Shown: piece after piece, positions 27,979-36,800 of the stretch
Layout: each line of letters opens with the position of its first letter
Position numbering within the stretch: the first letter of the stretch is position 1
NCBI GenBank assembly: GCA_004793585.1
Contig: SRZB01000012.1
Span: 20,130-84,129 of the forward strand
DNA from: Hominisplanchenecus murintestinalis
GTDB taxonomy: Bacteria; Bacillota; Clostridia; Lachnospirales; Lachnospiraceae
Direction: 5' to 3'
DNA length: 64,000 bases
Notes under the pieces: model-generated
The model's database searches: none
What the model saw: the letters and a program-made list of their open reading frames with translations, nothing else
Told to the model about the DNA's origin: nothing
Position numbers and translations under genes: made by a program

Positions 27979-29307
27979 ATGGAAGAAGCACTGATTAAAC
28001 GGGTACTTCCCCACAGCCCGGAGGCGGAACAGTCTGTAATTGGCTCCATGCTTATGGACAGGGAAGCGATTATGGCTGCTTCCGAGATCATTGACAGCGC
28101 AGACTTTTACCAGCATCAGTACGGAATCCTATTTGAGACGATGCTGGAACTGTATAACGAGGGAACGCCTGTAGATTTAATCACTCTGCAGGACAGGCTG
28201 CGTGAGAAGGATGTACCGCCGGAAATCAGCAGCTTGGAATTCGCCAAAGATTTGCTCAGCTCTGTGTATACTTCTACCAATGTGCGGCAATATGCACAGA
28301 TTGTATATGAGAAGTCCATACTCCGCAAATTAATCAAGGAGTCTGAGGAAACTGCCAACATCTGCTATCTGGGCAAAGAGCGGGTGGACGACATTATGGA
28401 GGACACGGAAAAGAGAATTTTTTCCCTGCTCCAAAAAAGAAACACCGGAGATTTCGTTCCCATCAAAGACGTTGTCCTGAACGCCCTGGATAAAATAGAA
28501 CTTGCCTCAAAGAACCGCGGCAGCGTTACGGGGATTCCTACAGGATTTATCGATTTAGATTATAAAACTTCCGGTATGCAGCCTTCCGATTTGATTCTCA
28601 TTGCCGCCCGTCCCTCAATGGGAAAGACCGCGTTTGTTCTGAATATTGCGCAGCACATGGCGTTTAAAAATGACGTGACCGCAGCGATTTTCAGTTTGGA
28701 AATGTCCAAGGAACAGCTGGTCAACCGACTGTTCTCCCTGGAATCAAAAGTAGATTCTCAATCTATCCGAACCGGAAACCTGAGTGACGATGACTGGGCG
28801 AAGCTTATTGAAAGCGCCGGAATCATTGGCAAATCAAACCTGATTATTGACGATACTCCCGGTATCTCCGTAAGTGAACTGCGCTCCAAATGCCGGAAAT
28901 ATAAACTGGAACATAACCTGGGTATTATTATCATTGACTACCTTCAGCTCATGACCGGAAGCAAGCGTTCAGACTCCAGGCAGCAGGAAATCTCCGATAT
29001 TTCCCGCTCCTTAAAGGAAGTCGCCCGTGAGCTAAGCGTTCCGGTTATTGCCCTTTCCCAGCTCAGCCGTGCAGTTGAACAGCGTCCTGACCACCGCCCT
29101 ATGCTCTCCGATTTGCGTGAATCCGGCGCCATTGAGCAGGACGCAGATGTCGTAATGTTCATTTACCGCGACGACTACTACAACAAAGACAGCGAAAAGA
29201 AAAATATTGCGGAAATCATCATTGCCAAACAGAGAAACGGCCCGATTGGAACTGTAGAACTGGTTTGGCTGCCTAATTATACAAAATTTGCAAATATGCA
29301 GAAGTAA
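27979..29307 (+). CDS. dnaB: Replicative DNA helicase
   Basis: A 442-residue hexameric helicase that unwinds DNA ahead of the replisome. The N-terminal primase-interacting domain (about residues 1-105) and the RecA-like ATPase domain are complete, with Walker A ARPSMGKTAF, Walker B LGIIIIDYLQLM and the arginine-finger region SDLRESGAIEQDADVV. It begins 3 bases after rplI. No intein is present in the ATP-binding loops. Confidence 0.98.
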   Translation: MEEALIKRVLPHSPEAEQSVIGSMLMDREAIMAASEIIDSADFYQHQYGILFETMLELYNEGTPVDLITLQDRLREKDVPPEISSLEFAKDLLSSVYTSTNVRQYAQIVYEKSILRKLIKESEETANICYLGKERVDDIMEDTEKRIFSLLQKRNTGDFVPIKDVVLNALDKIELASKNRGSVTGIPTGFIDLDYKTSGMQPSDLILIAARPSMGKTAFVLNIAQHMAFKNDVTAAIFSLEMSKEQLVNRLFSLESKVDSQSIRTGNLSDDDWAKLIESAGIIGKSNLIIDDTPGISVSELRSKCRKYKLEHNLGIIIIDYLQLMTGSKRSDSRQQEISDISRSLKEVARELSVPVIALSQLSRAVEQRPDHRPMLSDLRESGAIEQDADVVMFIYRDDYYNKDSEKKNIAEIIIAKQRNGPIGTVELVWLPNYTKFANMQK

Positions 29308-29317
29308 TTCTATATAA

Positions 29318-29362
29318 AAAAGAGCTGCCGGCAAATGATATCATTTACCGACGGCTTCTTTT
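29318..29362. terminator. Bidirectional terminator between dnaB and ahcY
   Basis: An imperfect stem (GCCGGCAAATGA against TCATTTACCGACGGC) centred on a GATATC with A-run on the left and T-run on the right serves both convergent genes. Confidence 0.75.
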
Positions 29363-29380
29363 ATTGCTCCAAACAGATTT

Positions 29381-30628
29381 TTACTCTACATCCCATCCTG
29401 ACAAATATGCCTGCTGTTCCGGCGTCAGCTCATCAATCTTCAAGCCCATAGCCGCCAGTTTACAGCGTCCAATCTCATCATCTATGGAATCCGGGATATC
29501 GTATACCTTTGTTGTAAGCGTTTCTTTATGCTTTACCAGCCAATTCAGACTCAACGCCTGCACTGCAAAGGACATGTCCATGATTTCAGCCGGATGCCCC
29601 ATTCCACATGCAAGGTTTACAAGCCTTCCTTCTCCGAGAACATTTAAGATACGTCCGTCTTCCAGCTCATATCCCATGATATTGTTCCGACGCTCCTCGC
29701 TGCGCACCGCCATTTTCCTCAGCGCCGCGACATCTATCTCACAGTCAAAGTGTCCCGCATTGCACAGAATCGCATTGTCCTTCATAACCTTAAAATGTCT
29801 CGGCACAATTACGTCTTTACAACCCGTTACCGTCACAAAGATATCGCCATATTTTGCCGCCTCATCCATAGGCATAATCTGATAACCGTCCATAGTAGCG
29901 TCCAATGCTTTAAATGGGTCTATCTCTGTCACAATCACATTTGCCCCCATTCCCTTGGCACGCATAGCGGTTCCTTTTCCGCACCAGCCATAGCCTGCTA
30001 CTACGACCGTCTTACCTGCAACAATCAAATTCGTAGTATCCATGATTGCCGTCCATACCGACTGACCGGTTCCATATTTATTGTCATAATAATGCTTTGC
30101 CTTCGCATCATTGACCGCCATCATCGGGCAGGGTAAAATCCCTTCCCTCTCTCTTGCTTTTAAGCGGTGTATGCCTGTAGTTGTCTCCTCACATCCTCCA
30201 ATCAGGTTCTCTGCGTACTCTTTGCATCTTCCGCCGAGCAGATTAATCAAATCCCCGCCGTCATCTACGATTAAATGCGGGCGGCACTCTAATGTCTTGA
30301 CCAGTAATTCTTCGTATTCCTCCGGTGAGACGCCATAAATACCAAAGGTCTCAACGCCCATTTCTGCTACTGCCGCGGCCACATCATCCTGCGTAGACAG
30401 AGGATTGCAGCCTGTCAGATACACCTCTGCGCCTCCTTTTGCCAGCACCAGCCCAAGATTTGCTGTTTTTGCTTCCAGATGCACTGAAACCGCAATGCGC
30501 AGCCCTTTGAATGGCTGTTCTTTTTCAAACCGTTTTTCTATCTCTGTCAATGCCGGCATAGATGCCCGCACCCACTCTATCTTTTTTCTCCCTGAAGACG
30601 CCAGGGAAGCATCTTTAATAATACTCAT
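29381..30628 (-). CDS. ahcY: S-adenosylhomocysteine (or S-inosylhomocysteine) hydrolase
   Basis: A 415-residue NAD-dependent enzyme that splits adenosylhomocysteine. The NAD-binding motif VVVAGYGWCGKG is near residues 208-219, and substrate-site segments (HLEAKTA, DDGGDLINLLGG, EETTTG, NDAKAKHYYDNKYGTGQS) are intact. It is the short form without the roughly 40-residue insert and without the HYRY-type C-terminus of the eukaryotic enzyme; it ends LSGWDVE, as in archaeal and thermophile relatives. It follows the deaminase gene mtaD by 24 bases. That pairing and the short form suggest that the true substrate could be S-inosylhomocysteine; this is inference. Confidence 0.94.
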   Translation of the reverse strand: MSIIKDASLASSGRKKIEWVRASMPALTEIEKRFEKEQPFKGLRIAVSVHLEAKTANLGLVLAKGGAEVYLTGCNPLSTQDDVAAAVAEMGVETFGIYGVSPEEYEELLVKTLECRPHLIVDDGGDLINLLGGRCKEYAENLIGGCEETTTGIHRLKAREREGILPCPMMAVNDAKAKHYYDNKYGTGQSVWTAIMDTTNLIVAGKTVVVAGYGWCGKGTAMRAKGMGANVIVTEIDPFKALDATMDGYQIMPMDEAAKYGDIFVTVTGCKDVIVPRHFKVMKDNAILCNAGHFDCEIDVAALRKMAVRSEERRNNIMGYELEDGRILNVLGEGRLVNLACGMGHPAEIMDMSFAVQALSLNWLVKHKETLTTKVYDIPDSIDDEIGRCKLAAMGLKIDELTPEQQAYLSGWDVE

Positions 30629-30652
30629 CGTTCTTTATCCCTTTCTTTTCTA

Positions 30653-31921
30653 TCATGATAAATATTCTTTAACTATCTTATCCACTTCATAATATACGCG
30701 CTCTGTATCTATCGTCAAAAGCCGGCGTCCCCGCATCACAAACCTGCCGTCAATCATCACTGACTCCACCTCCGAACCATTTGCTGAATAACACAGAGAG
30801 GAAAGGATATTATTGTTAGGGAACAGCGACGCTGCTTTCAAATCCACAAATATCAAATCAGCACATGCGCCCTCCCGAATAACTCCCAGCTGATTTTCCA
30901 TATGCAGGGCTTTCGCTGCATTCTCTGTGGCGGCTTTTACAACAAACCGTGCAGGCGCCGCAGTGGAATCCCCCTTGATACCTTTATGTATCAGGGAGAG
31001 CAGCCCCATTTCCCTAAACATATTTAACGTATTATTGCTGGCAGTACCGTCTGTGCCAATACAGATATTGATACCTTTTTCACGCATTTCAGAAATCGGT
31101 GCAAATCCATTTCCCAGTTTTGCATTGCTGGCCGGATTTGTTACCACATGCGCGCCCGAAGCCTGCAGAATATCCAAATCATTATAGCACATCTTTACAC
31201 AGTGCGCCAAGATGGTTTTCTCATCCAGGAATCCGATATCTTCCAGCAGCTTCACCGGAGTTTTCCCATGTTTATTGAGACAGTCATTGACTTCCGTATC
31301 GCTTTCAGACAAATGAATCTGCTTTAGCATCCCCTGGCGCTCTGCCTCTTTTGAAACCTGCTCCAGCATCTGCGTGGAACAGCTGTAGATTGCATGGGGA
31401 GAGAGGATAAATTTCAAGGTACTGCTCTCATACTCACGCTTTTCTTCCAAGGCTTCCTGAAACCTTCCGAAACCGTCTGAATACAAGTCCTCGCCTACCA
31501 GCCCGCGTCCGATAAATCCGCGCATCCCAGCGTCTTTCGCTGCCTGTGGAGACTGTCTGTGAAACATATGCATATCGACAAAGCTTGTCGTCCCTGTCTT
31601 TATCATTTCCGAAAATGCCAACAGAGACGTCCAGTACGCCCCTTCTTTCGGCAGTCTGTCTTCTACCGGCATAACACGCTGAAACAGCCACTCGCCAAAG
31701 TCCACGTCATCCGCATAGTTACGCATCACCGTCATATAAGCATGCGTGTGCATATTTATCAGTCCCGGCATAACAAGTTTATCTTTCGCATCAACCACTT
31801 CGGCTCCATCTGTCTCTGAAAATGTAATCTTCCCATCCTTTACCCAAAAATCCTTTTGCTCAATCTGAAAACCCTCTTCCGCAGAAAGCAGCAGCTTTGC
31901 GTTTATTACTTTATAATCCAT
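30653..31921 (-). CDS. mtaD: S-adenosylhomocysteine / 5'-methylthioadenosine deaminase
   Basis: A 422-residue amidohydrolase of the MtaD/DadD group. Metal ligands are visible: HTH at residues 58-60, HLSESDTEV, the HCVKM histidine, and GTDGTASNN with the catalytic Asp. The start chosen is the ATG at 31921 with GAGGTG upstream; the open frame continues to 32041 but the extra 40 residues are not typical. It removes the amino group from adenosyl compounds. It is transcribed with ahcY and lies downstream of metK, so it belongs to the methyl-cycle cluster. Confidence 0.9.
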   Translation of the reverse strand: MDYKVINAKLLLSAEEGFQIEQKDFWVKDGKITFSETDGAEVVDAKDKLVMPGLINMHTHAYMTVMRNYADDVDFGEWLFQRVMPVEDRLPKEGAYWTSLLAFSEMIKTGTTSFVDMHMFHRQSPQAAKDAGMRGFIGRGLVGEDLYSDGFGRFQEALEEKREYESSTLKFILSPHAIYSCSTQMLEQVSKEAERQGMLKQIHLSESDTEVNDCLNKHGKTPVKLLEDIGFLDEKTILAHCVKMCYNDLDILQASGAHVVTNPASNAKLGNGFAPISEMREKGINICIGTDGTASNNTLNMFREMGLLSLIHKGIKGDSTAAPARFVVKAATENAAKALHMENQLGVIREGACADLIFVDLKAASLFPNNNILSSLCYSANGSEVESVMIDGRFVMRGRRLLTIDTERVYYEVDKIVKEYLS

Positions 31922-32062
31922 CTCGTCAACCACCTCGGCTCCTTTTTTCCCGCCTCTGCAGGCATCGCAGCCGATACCTTTCCTGAATAATATTGTTCTT
32001 CTTTCGGAAATAGTATACTTGATATCTGAATAGATGTCCATTCATTGAAACAATTTCCCTGC

Positions 32063-32093
32063 TAAAAATACCCGGGCGGTTAAGCCCGGGCAC
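32063..32093 (-). terminator. metK terminator
   Basis: A CCCGGGC/GCCCGGG stem (32071-32090) followed on the minus strand by TATTTTTAGC. It separates metK from mtaD-ahcY. Confidence 0.85.
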
Positions 32094-32108
32094 AGTAAAG
32101 CATCTAAA

Positions 32109-33299
32109 CTATTTAATATATTTTTTCAAATCTTCTACCCTGTCAACCTTCTCCCAGGGAAGATCCAGATCATTGCGTCCAAAATGTCCGTATGCCGCTG
32201 TCTGCTTATAAAGCGGACGGCGCAGATCCAGCATCTTGATAATACCTGCCGGACGCAAATCGAAGTTCTCCCTCACGATTTCCGTTAACTTCTCGTCAGA
32301 AAGTTTTCCTGTTCCAAAAGTATCTACCATAACAGAAGTAGGACGCGCCACACCGATGGCATAAGAAAGCTGGATTTCACATTTGTCTGCCAATCCCGCT
32401 GCCACAATATTCTTTGCCACATACCGCGCTGCATATGCTGCAGAACGGTCTACCTTCGTGCAGTCCTTTCCTGAGAATGCGCCGCCGCCGTGACGTGCAT
32501 ATCCGCCGTAAGTATCCACAATAATCTTCCGTCCGGTCAGTCCGCTGTCTCCATGAGGGCCTCCGATAACAAATCGTCCGGTAGGATTGATGAAAAATTT
32601 CGTCTCTCCATCTACCATATCCTGCGGAAGAATGACGTCAAACACATGCTTCTTAATATCCTCATGAATTTGTTCCTGGGTCACGTCCGGGTCATGCTGC
32701 GTCGAAAGCACTACCGCGTCCAGTCTTGCCGGTCTGCCATTTTCATCATACTCTACACTCACCTGGGTTTTACCGTCAGCCCGCAGGTAAGGCAGCGTCC
32801 CATCTTTACGGACTTTCGTAAGCTGCAGCGCCAGCTTATGCGCCAATGAAATCGGATATGGCATATATTCTTCTGTTTCATTGCTCGCATAACCGAACAT
32901 CATACCCTGGTCTCCGGCGCCGATTGCCTCTATTTCCTCGTCAGACATCTCATTTTCCTTTGCCTCCAGAGCCTTGTCCACACCCATTGCAATATCCGTA
33001 GACTGCTCGTCAATCGCAGTGATCACGCCGCAGGTATCTGCATCAAACCCATATTTCCCTCTGGTATAACCGATTTCCCTCACGGTGTCGCGCACGATTT
33101 TCTGAATATCTACATATGCTTTCGTAGTAATCTCGCCCATAACCAGAACAAGCCCTGTCGTGATAGCCGTCTCACATGCTACGCGGCTCATCGGGTCCTG
33201 CTCCAGCAGTGCGTCCAAAATCGCGTCGGAAATCTGGTCGCACATCTTGTCCGGATGCCCTTCTGTTACTGATTCGGAAGTAAACAACAATTTTTCCAT
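32109..33299 (-). CDS. metK: S-adenosylmethionine synthetase
   Basis: A 396-residue enzyme that makes SAM from methionine and ATP. The sequence begins [20 protein letters not shown], with the ATP-binding [12 protein letters not shown] and the phosphate-loop [19 protein letters not shown]. The start at 33299 has AAAGGAGG 5 bases upstream; the longer frame to 33335 runs into the leader. It is controlled by a SAM-I riboswitch directly upstream, so its product represses its own gene. Confidence 0.98.
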   Translation of the reverse strand: MEKLLFTSESVTEGHPDKMCDQISDAILDALLEQDPMSRVACETAITTGLVLVMGEITTKAYVDIQKIVRDTVREIGYTRGKYGFDADTCGVITAIDEQSTDIAMGVDKALEAKENEMSDEEIEAIGAGDQGMMFGYASNETEEYMPYPISLAHKLALQLTKVRKDGTLPYLRADGKTQVSVEYDENGRPARLDAVVLSTQHDPDVTQEQIHEDIKKHVFDVILPQDMVDGETKFFINPTGRFVIGGPHGDSGLTGRKIIVDTYGGYARHGGGAFSGKDCTKVDRSAAYAARYVAKNIVAAGLADKCEIQLSYAIGVARPTSVMVDTFGTGKLSDEKLTEIVRENFDLRPAGIIKMLDLRRPLYKQTAAYGHFGRNDLDLPWEKVDRVEDLKKYIK

Positions 33300-33360
33300 G
33301 AAATCCTCCTTTGTCCAATGACTGTATTCTCTCATTCACCAAAGATCAACTCTACGGATA

Positions 33361-33384
33361 AGAAAAGGCCCGCATAAGCGGACC
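33361..33384 (-). terminator. Rho-independent terminator of the SAM-I riboswitch
   Basis: Minus-strand GGTCCGC-TTAT-GCGGGCC followed by TTTTCTT, between the aptamer and metK: the OFF-state hairpin of an S-box. Confidence 0.85.
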
Positions 33385-33409
33385 TCCTATCTTTATCGAC
33401 AAGTAAATC

Positions 33410-33506
33410 CTCTTATTGTTCGATTGCTCGCTCAGGTTGGCACCTTCCTTATAGGGGTTGCCGTGGTTTCACAGATCCTTTGTATCTCCACCACTCTGAA
33501 TAAGAG
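33410..33506 (-). ncRNA. SAM-I riboswitch (S-box)
   Basis: The minus strand shows the closing helix CTCTTAT/ATAAGAG, then CAGAGTGGTGGAG, GAAACCACGGCAACC, AAGGTGCCAACC and GAGCGAGCAATCG in the conserved order. SAM binding would favour the terminator and shut off metK. Confidence 0.95.
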
Positions 33507-33532
33507 AAAATATTATATTTATCTGCTTCTAT

Positions 33533-33561
33533 ACCATACCTCATTTCTGAGTGTACGTCAA
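33533..33561 (-). promoter_or_regulatory. Promoter of the SAM-I riboswitch-metK transcript
   Basis: Minus-strand TTGACG (33556-33561), 17-base spacer, TATGGT (33533-33538), about 27 bases before the aptamer. Confidence 0.7.
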
Positions 33562-33581
33562 GTACTTTGCTCTATTTGTTT

Positions 33582-33740
33582 GTCAGATAGTAACAGTTCA
33601 GCCTTCGGCTTCACTGTTACGGAATCCAGCCCATTTAAAGTTTGCTGTTCGCAAAGGGCTGGATTCTCTGGCTGAATTTACGCATTCTCACAGACTTTGC
33701 AGCAAGTGCAAAGTCCTGGGCTGAACTGTTACGTCAGCTA
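33582..33740. mobile_element. MITE-like element, copy A, with 8-bp target duplication
   Basis: The element (33590-33732, 143 bp) is bounded by perfect 14-bp inverted repeats GTAACAGTTCAGCC. It is flanked by GTCAGATA (33582-33589) and GTCAGCTA (33733-33740), a 7-of-8 match that fits an old target-site duplication. Apart from a 28-bp insert at 33604-33631 it is about 93% identical to copy B at 43784-43898 in the opposite orientation. It has no reading frame of note and sits between the metK promoter and the GH20 gene's end. Internal arms GAATCCAGCCC and GACTTTGC add further hairpins. Confidence 0.8.
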
Positions 33741-33746
33741 CGCAGC

Positions 33747-33776
33747 AAGGGGATGCATTCGAATCCGCATCCCCTT
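33747..33776. terminator. Hairpin after the GH20 gene
   Basis: Perfect 10-bp arms AAGGGGATGC (33747-33756) and GCATCCCCTT (33767-33776), 31 bases after the GH20 stop. A strong stem but no T-run on the minus strand. Confidence 0.5.
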
Positions 33777-33806
33777 TGAGTAAACTGCCTCCCGGCCGCC
33801 ACACTT

Positions 33807-36800
33807 TTATTTTACTTTTGTCTTTTTCCCTGCTCCGGCCTTTTTCAGCTGTTTTAAAAGTTTTGCTTTCTGCTTCTTGCTCATCTTCTTAGCGCTTACA
33901 GTCAGTTTCGCTGATGTTTTCTTAAACGCCCCTGTCTTAATGCTCTTCAGCGCTTTTCCTTTCAACTGAACGGACTTCAGGTTTTTACAGCCCATAAACG
34001 CCTGCTTGCTGATTGTAGTGACATTCGTCCCAAGGACTACCTTTTTCAGTTTGGTATTCCCCTTCATCACGCTTGCCCCAACTTCTGTCACCTTACAGGT
34101 TACGCCTGCAATCTTAACCGTAGCAGGAACATTTAATGTCGCTTTCTTTTTGTTAATTACACTTACAAGCTTTGCAGTCTTATTCTTTGCGTTAATTACT
34201 TTGTAGCGTCCGTTGCCCACCTTCTCCTCAGCACCGGGTTTGAAAATCGGCTTCACCGGGTTTGGATTACCCGGATTTGGATTACCCGGATTTGGATTAC
34301 CCGGATTTGGATTGCCTGGGTTTGGATTACCTGGGTTTGGATTACCTGGATCCGGTACAATTATTTTCTGCAATTTAGCTTTTGCTGCCGCCAGAGCATC
34401 CAATGCGGCCTTTGCTTCTTTCTGCAATGCATTCGGATTTCCCAGAATCTCCTTCAGGTCAGCCAGCGCTTTTGCATATTCGGCGGCAGACTCTGCCGTA
34501 TATTCTTTCAAATTCACTTTTTCTGCTTCTGCCACTGCTGAAGAAACACTATCCATATCTGCCGGTCTTTCAACTAATGCCACCTCAAGTTTCTCCATGA
34601 TGTCTGCTACTTCCGCTTTCGTTACAGGATTCTTCAGAATTTTTTCTGCCTCTTTCAGATATTCTTTAAGCAGAGCCACACTCTCCTCTGTATACAGGCT
34701 TTCATCAATATTCTTAAGCTCCTCTGCCCTCTCTTCCTGTTTTGCCTGAAGCTCAGACGTTTCTATGTTATTTTCCACCTCCGGCTTACGGACAAGCAGA
34801 CTGTCCAGGCTCTGAACACTTCCATAAGCTGCAAAGAGATCTTCAATCGTGCTGTTCTGGCTGCTTACAATCGTTTCTATCATTGCAATCGCCTCTGTTA
34901 CGGCATTCCAGCTCTGCGCTGTATAGTCTGAACTGTTCAAATTCTTATATGGCGCCAATGCTGTCGTTATCGCATCTCTATTTACGTTTACATGGTATAG
35001 ATTCAGCTCTGCAGCCGTTCCATGCGTCGCTTCGCTGGCTAAAATATTCAGCTTCACACTCTTCGCTTCAATCGGCTCAAACACTGCTGCCTTTTCCGTC
35101 ATATCAGACGCCCAGGTGCCACTGGCATAATTTGTCACTACCGTTCCATCTGCCTTTGTGATATCAATGCTGTACTGTGTAATACGTCCGTTCGTACTAT
35201 TCTGCCTTGGCAGATAAGTCAGCATATTAACCGTCTTTGCCGCATTATTATTAAATGTAAGCGTCAGATAATGGTCGTGATCTTTCGTCTCATTTTTTTC
35301 TGAGTTCTGAGACCAGTCTGTATGCCAATAAGTTGTCGTATCTCCGTCCAATACAGCCGGGAAACGCCCCTCTGAATGATCCGAACAGCCGGTAGCAGTC
35401 ATTTCTCCCTGCGGAACCGCAGCGCTGCTGTAATCGCCTGTAATCGGCTTCTCAACAGATACTGTCACTCCATCTATAAGTCCTTTGAAACTCTTTGTCG
35501 CACTTCCGATACGTCCCAGCGGAAGCATCATCGTAGCTGTCTTTGTAATGCCTGTCTGTGCCAGTTTCGCGCTCAATTCCGTAGTTTCATGATTCGCAAA
35601 ATAAATGTCCGGATTATTATTCTTGGAAATAATAGTCGTTCCATTTCCTTTTGTAACTGTTGCCAGATTGCCATCTTCGTCATATATCTTATTATCAATA
35701 AGCGTGCCATTTACATACAGTTCCGGAGTATCTTTTGCTCCTTTGAAGGTCAGCTCTACCCACTCGCCCTTCGGAAGCGTATAGTTAAAGGAATAATCAT
35801 ATCCTTCTCTTGAAAATCCGACTTTTCCGGTATGCTTCTGTACTGCCTTAATCGCATACGTACCGTAAGCCCCGAATGCATCTTTTGATTCACACAGAAT
35901 CTGTTCGCCTTCAGCATCTGTGTCCATCTTCACCCTCATCGTAAGGGTTCCATTTCCCCCAATCTTATCAAGATTATCCGGAGTCGTCAGATAACTCTCT
36001 CCGCCGTTCAGCCTCAATGCCTTGCTGCCGTCTGAATCTGCCTGTGTGACATTTTTACTGTCTGCCGCGTCATAACTGTTCGCACTGGAATCCTCGGTAA
36101 GCGCCTCATCAAATGTATAGTCCAGAACTGTTTTTGTTACCGACTCAACCTCTCCGTATACTTTTGTTCCCGGAGCCGTCCCCAGCTTCTCTACATCTGC
36201 CCTAAGTTCTTCATATGTCCTGTCCGCTGCTTCGCCCCACAGCCTTGCGCTGTATGCCGGAAGCGGCTGATAGAAACGGTCGAAGGAATCGTACTGAGAA
36301 ATACCATTTCCGCGGGTATCCACACTGTCATGCCAAATCGCATAGCACCCGCCGAGAATCTGGTCGTCGCCCTCGCTTACATTCAGATTTCCGATACTGT
36401 TCGGTTCCCATGAATTATAGATGTTCTGTGCATTAATATAATCATTATAATATCCTGCCGCAGGTACAATATAGTTTGGTCCTTCCAGCGTATTGATTAA
36501 CTCATATCCTGAATTATACATAACCTGTGGATTCGCATAGCCCGTATTCCAGATATTCAGCTGCACGTCTTTTGACGGAACCGGGGTGTCTCCTGCCTTG
36601 TTCGTAAGGCTTCCCCACATACGGACAGTCCTGGTCTTTCCATCCGCCGTCTTTGTTCCCTGCACAAACTCAATCATTTCTTTCGAGAACCTGCGGAACA
36701 GTTCTTTTCCTACTTTTCCTTCTTCTCCATGATACTCGTCTGTACCAATGTGAATCGTGTCAATATCTGCAAAGACTGCATCCTTGCCCCCATCAAAATA

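Noticed and set aside
34254..34352. Short tandem repeats resembling a CRISPR or VNTR array
   Set aside because: The 15-base units are in frame and encode GNPNP in the GH20 protein; there are no unique spacers.
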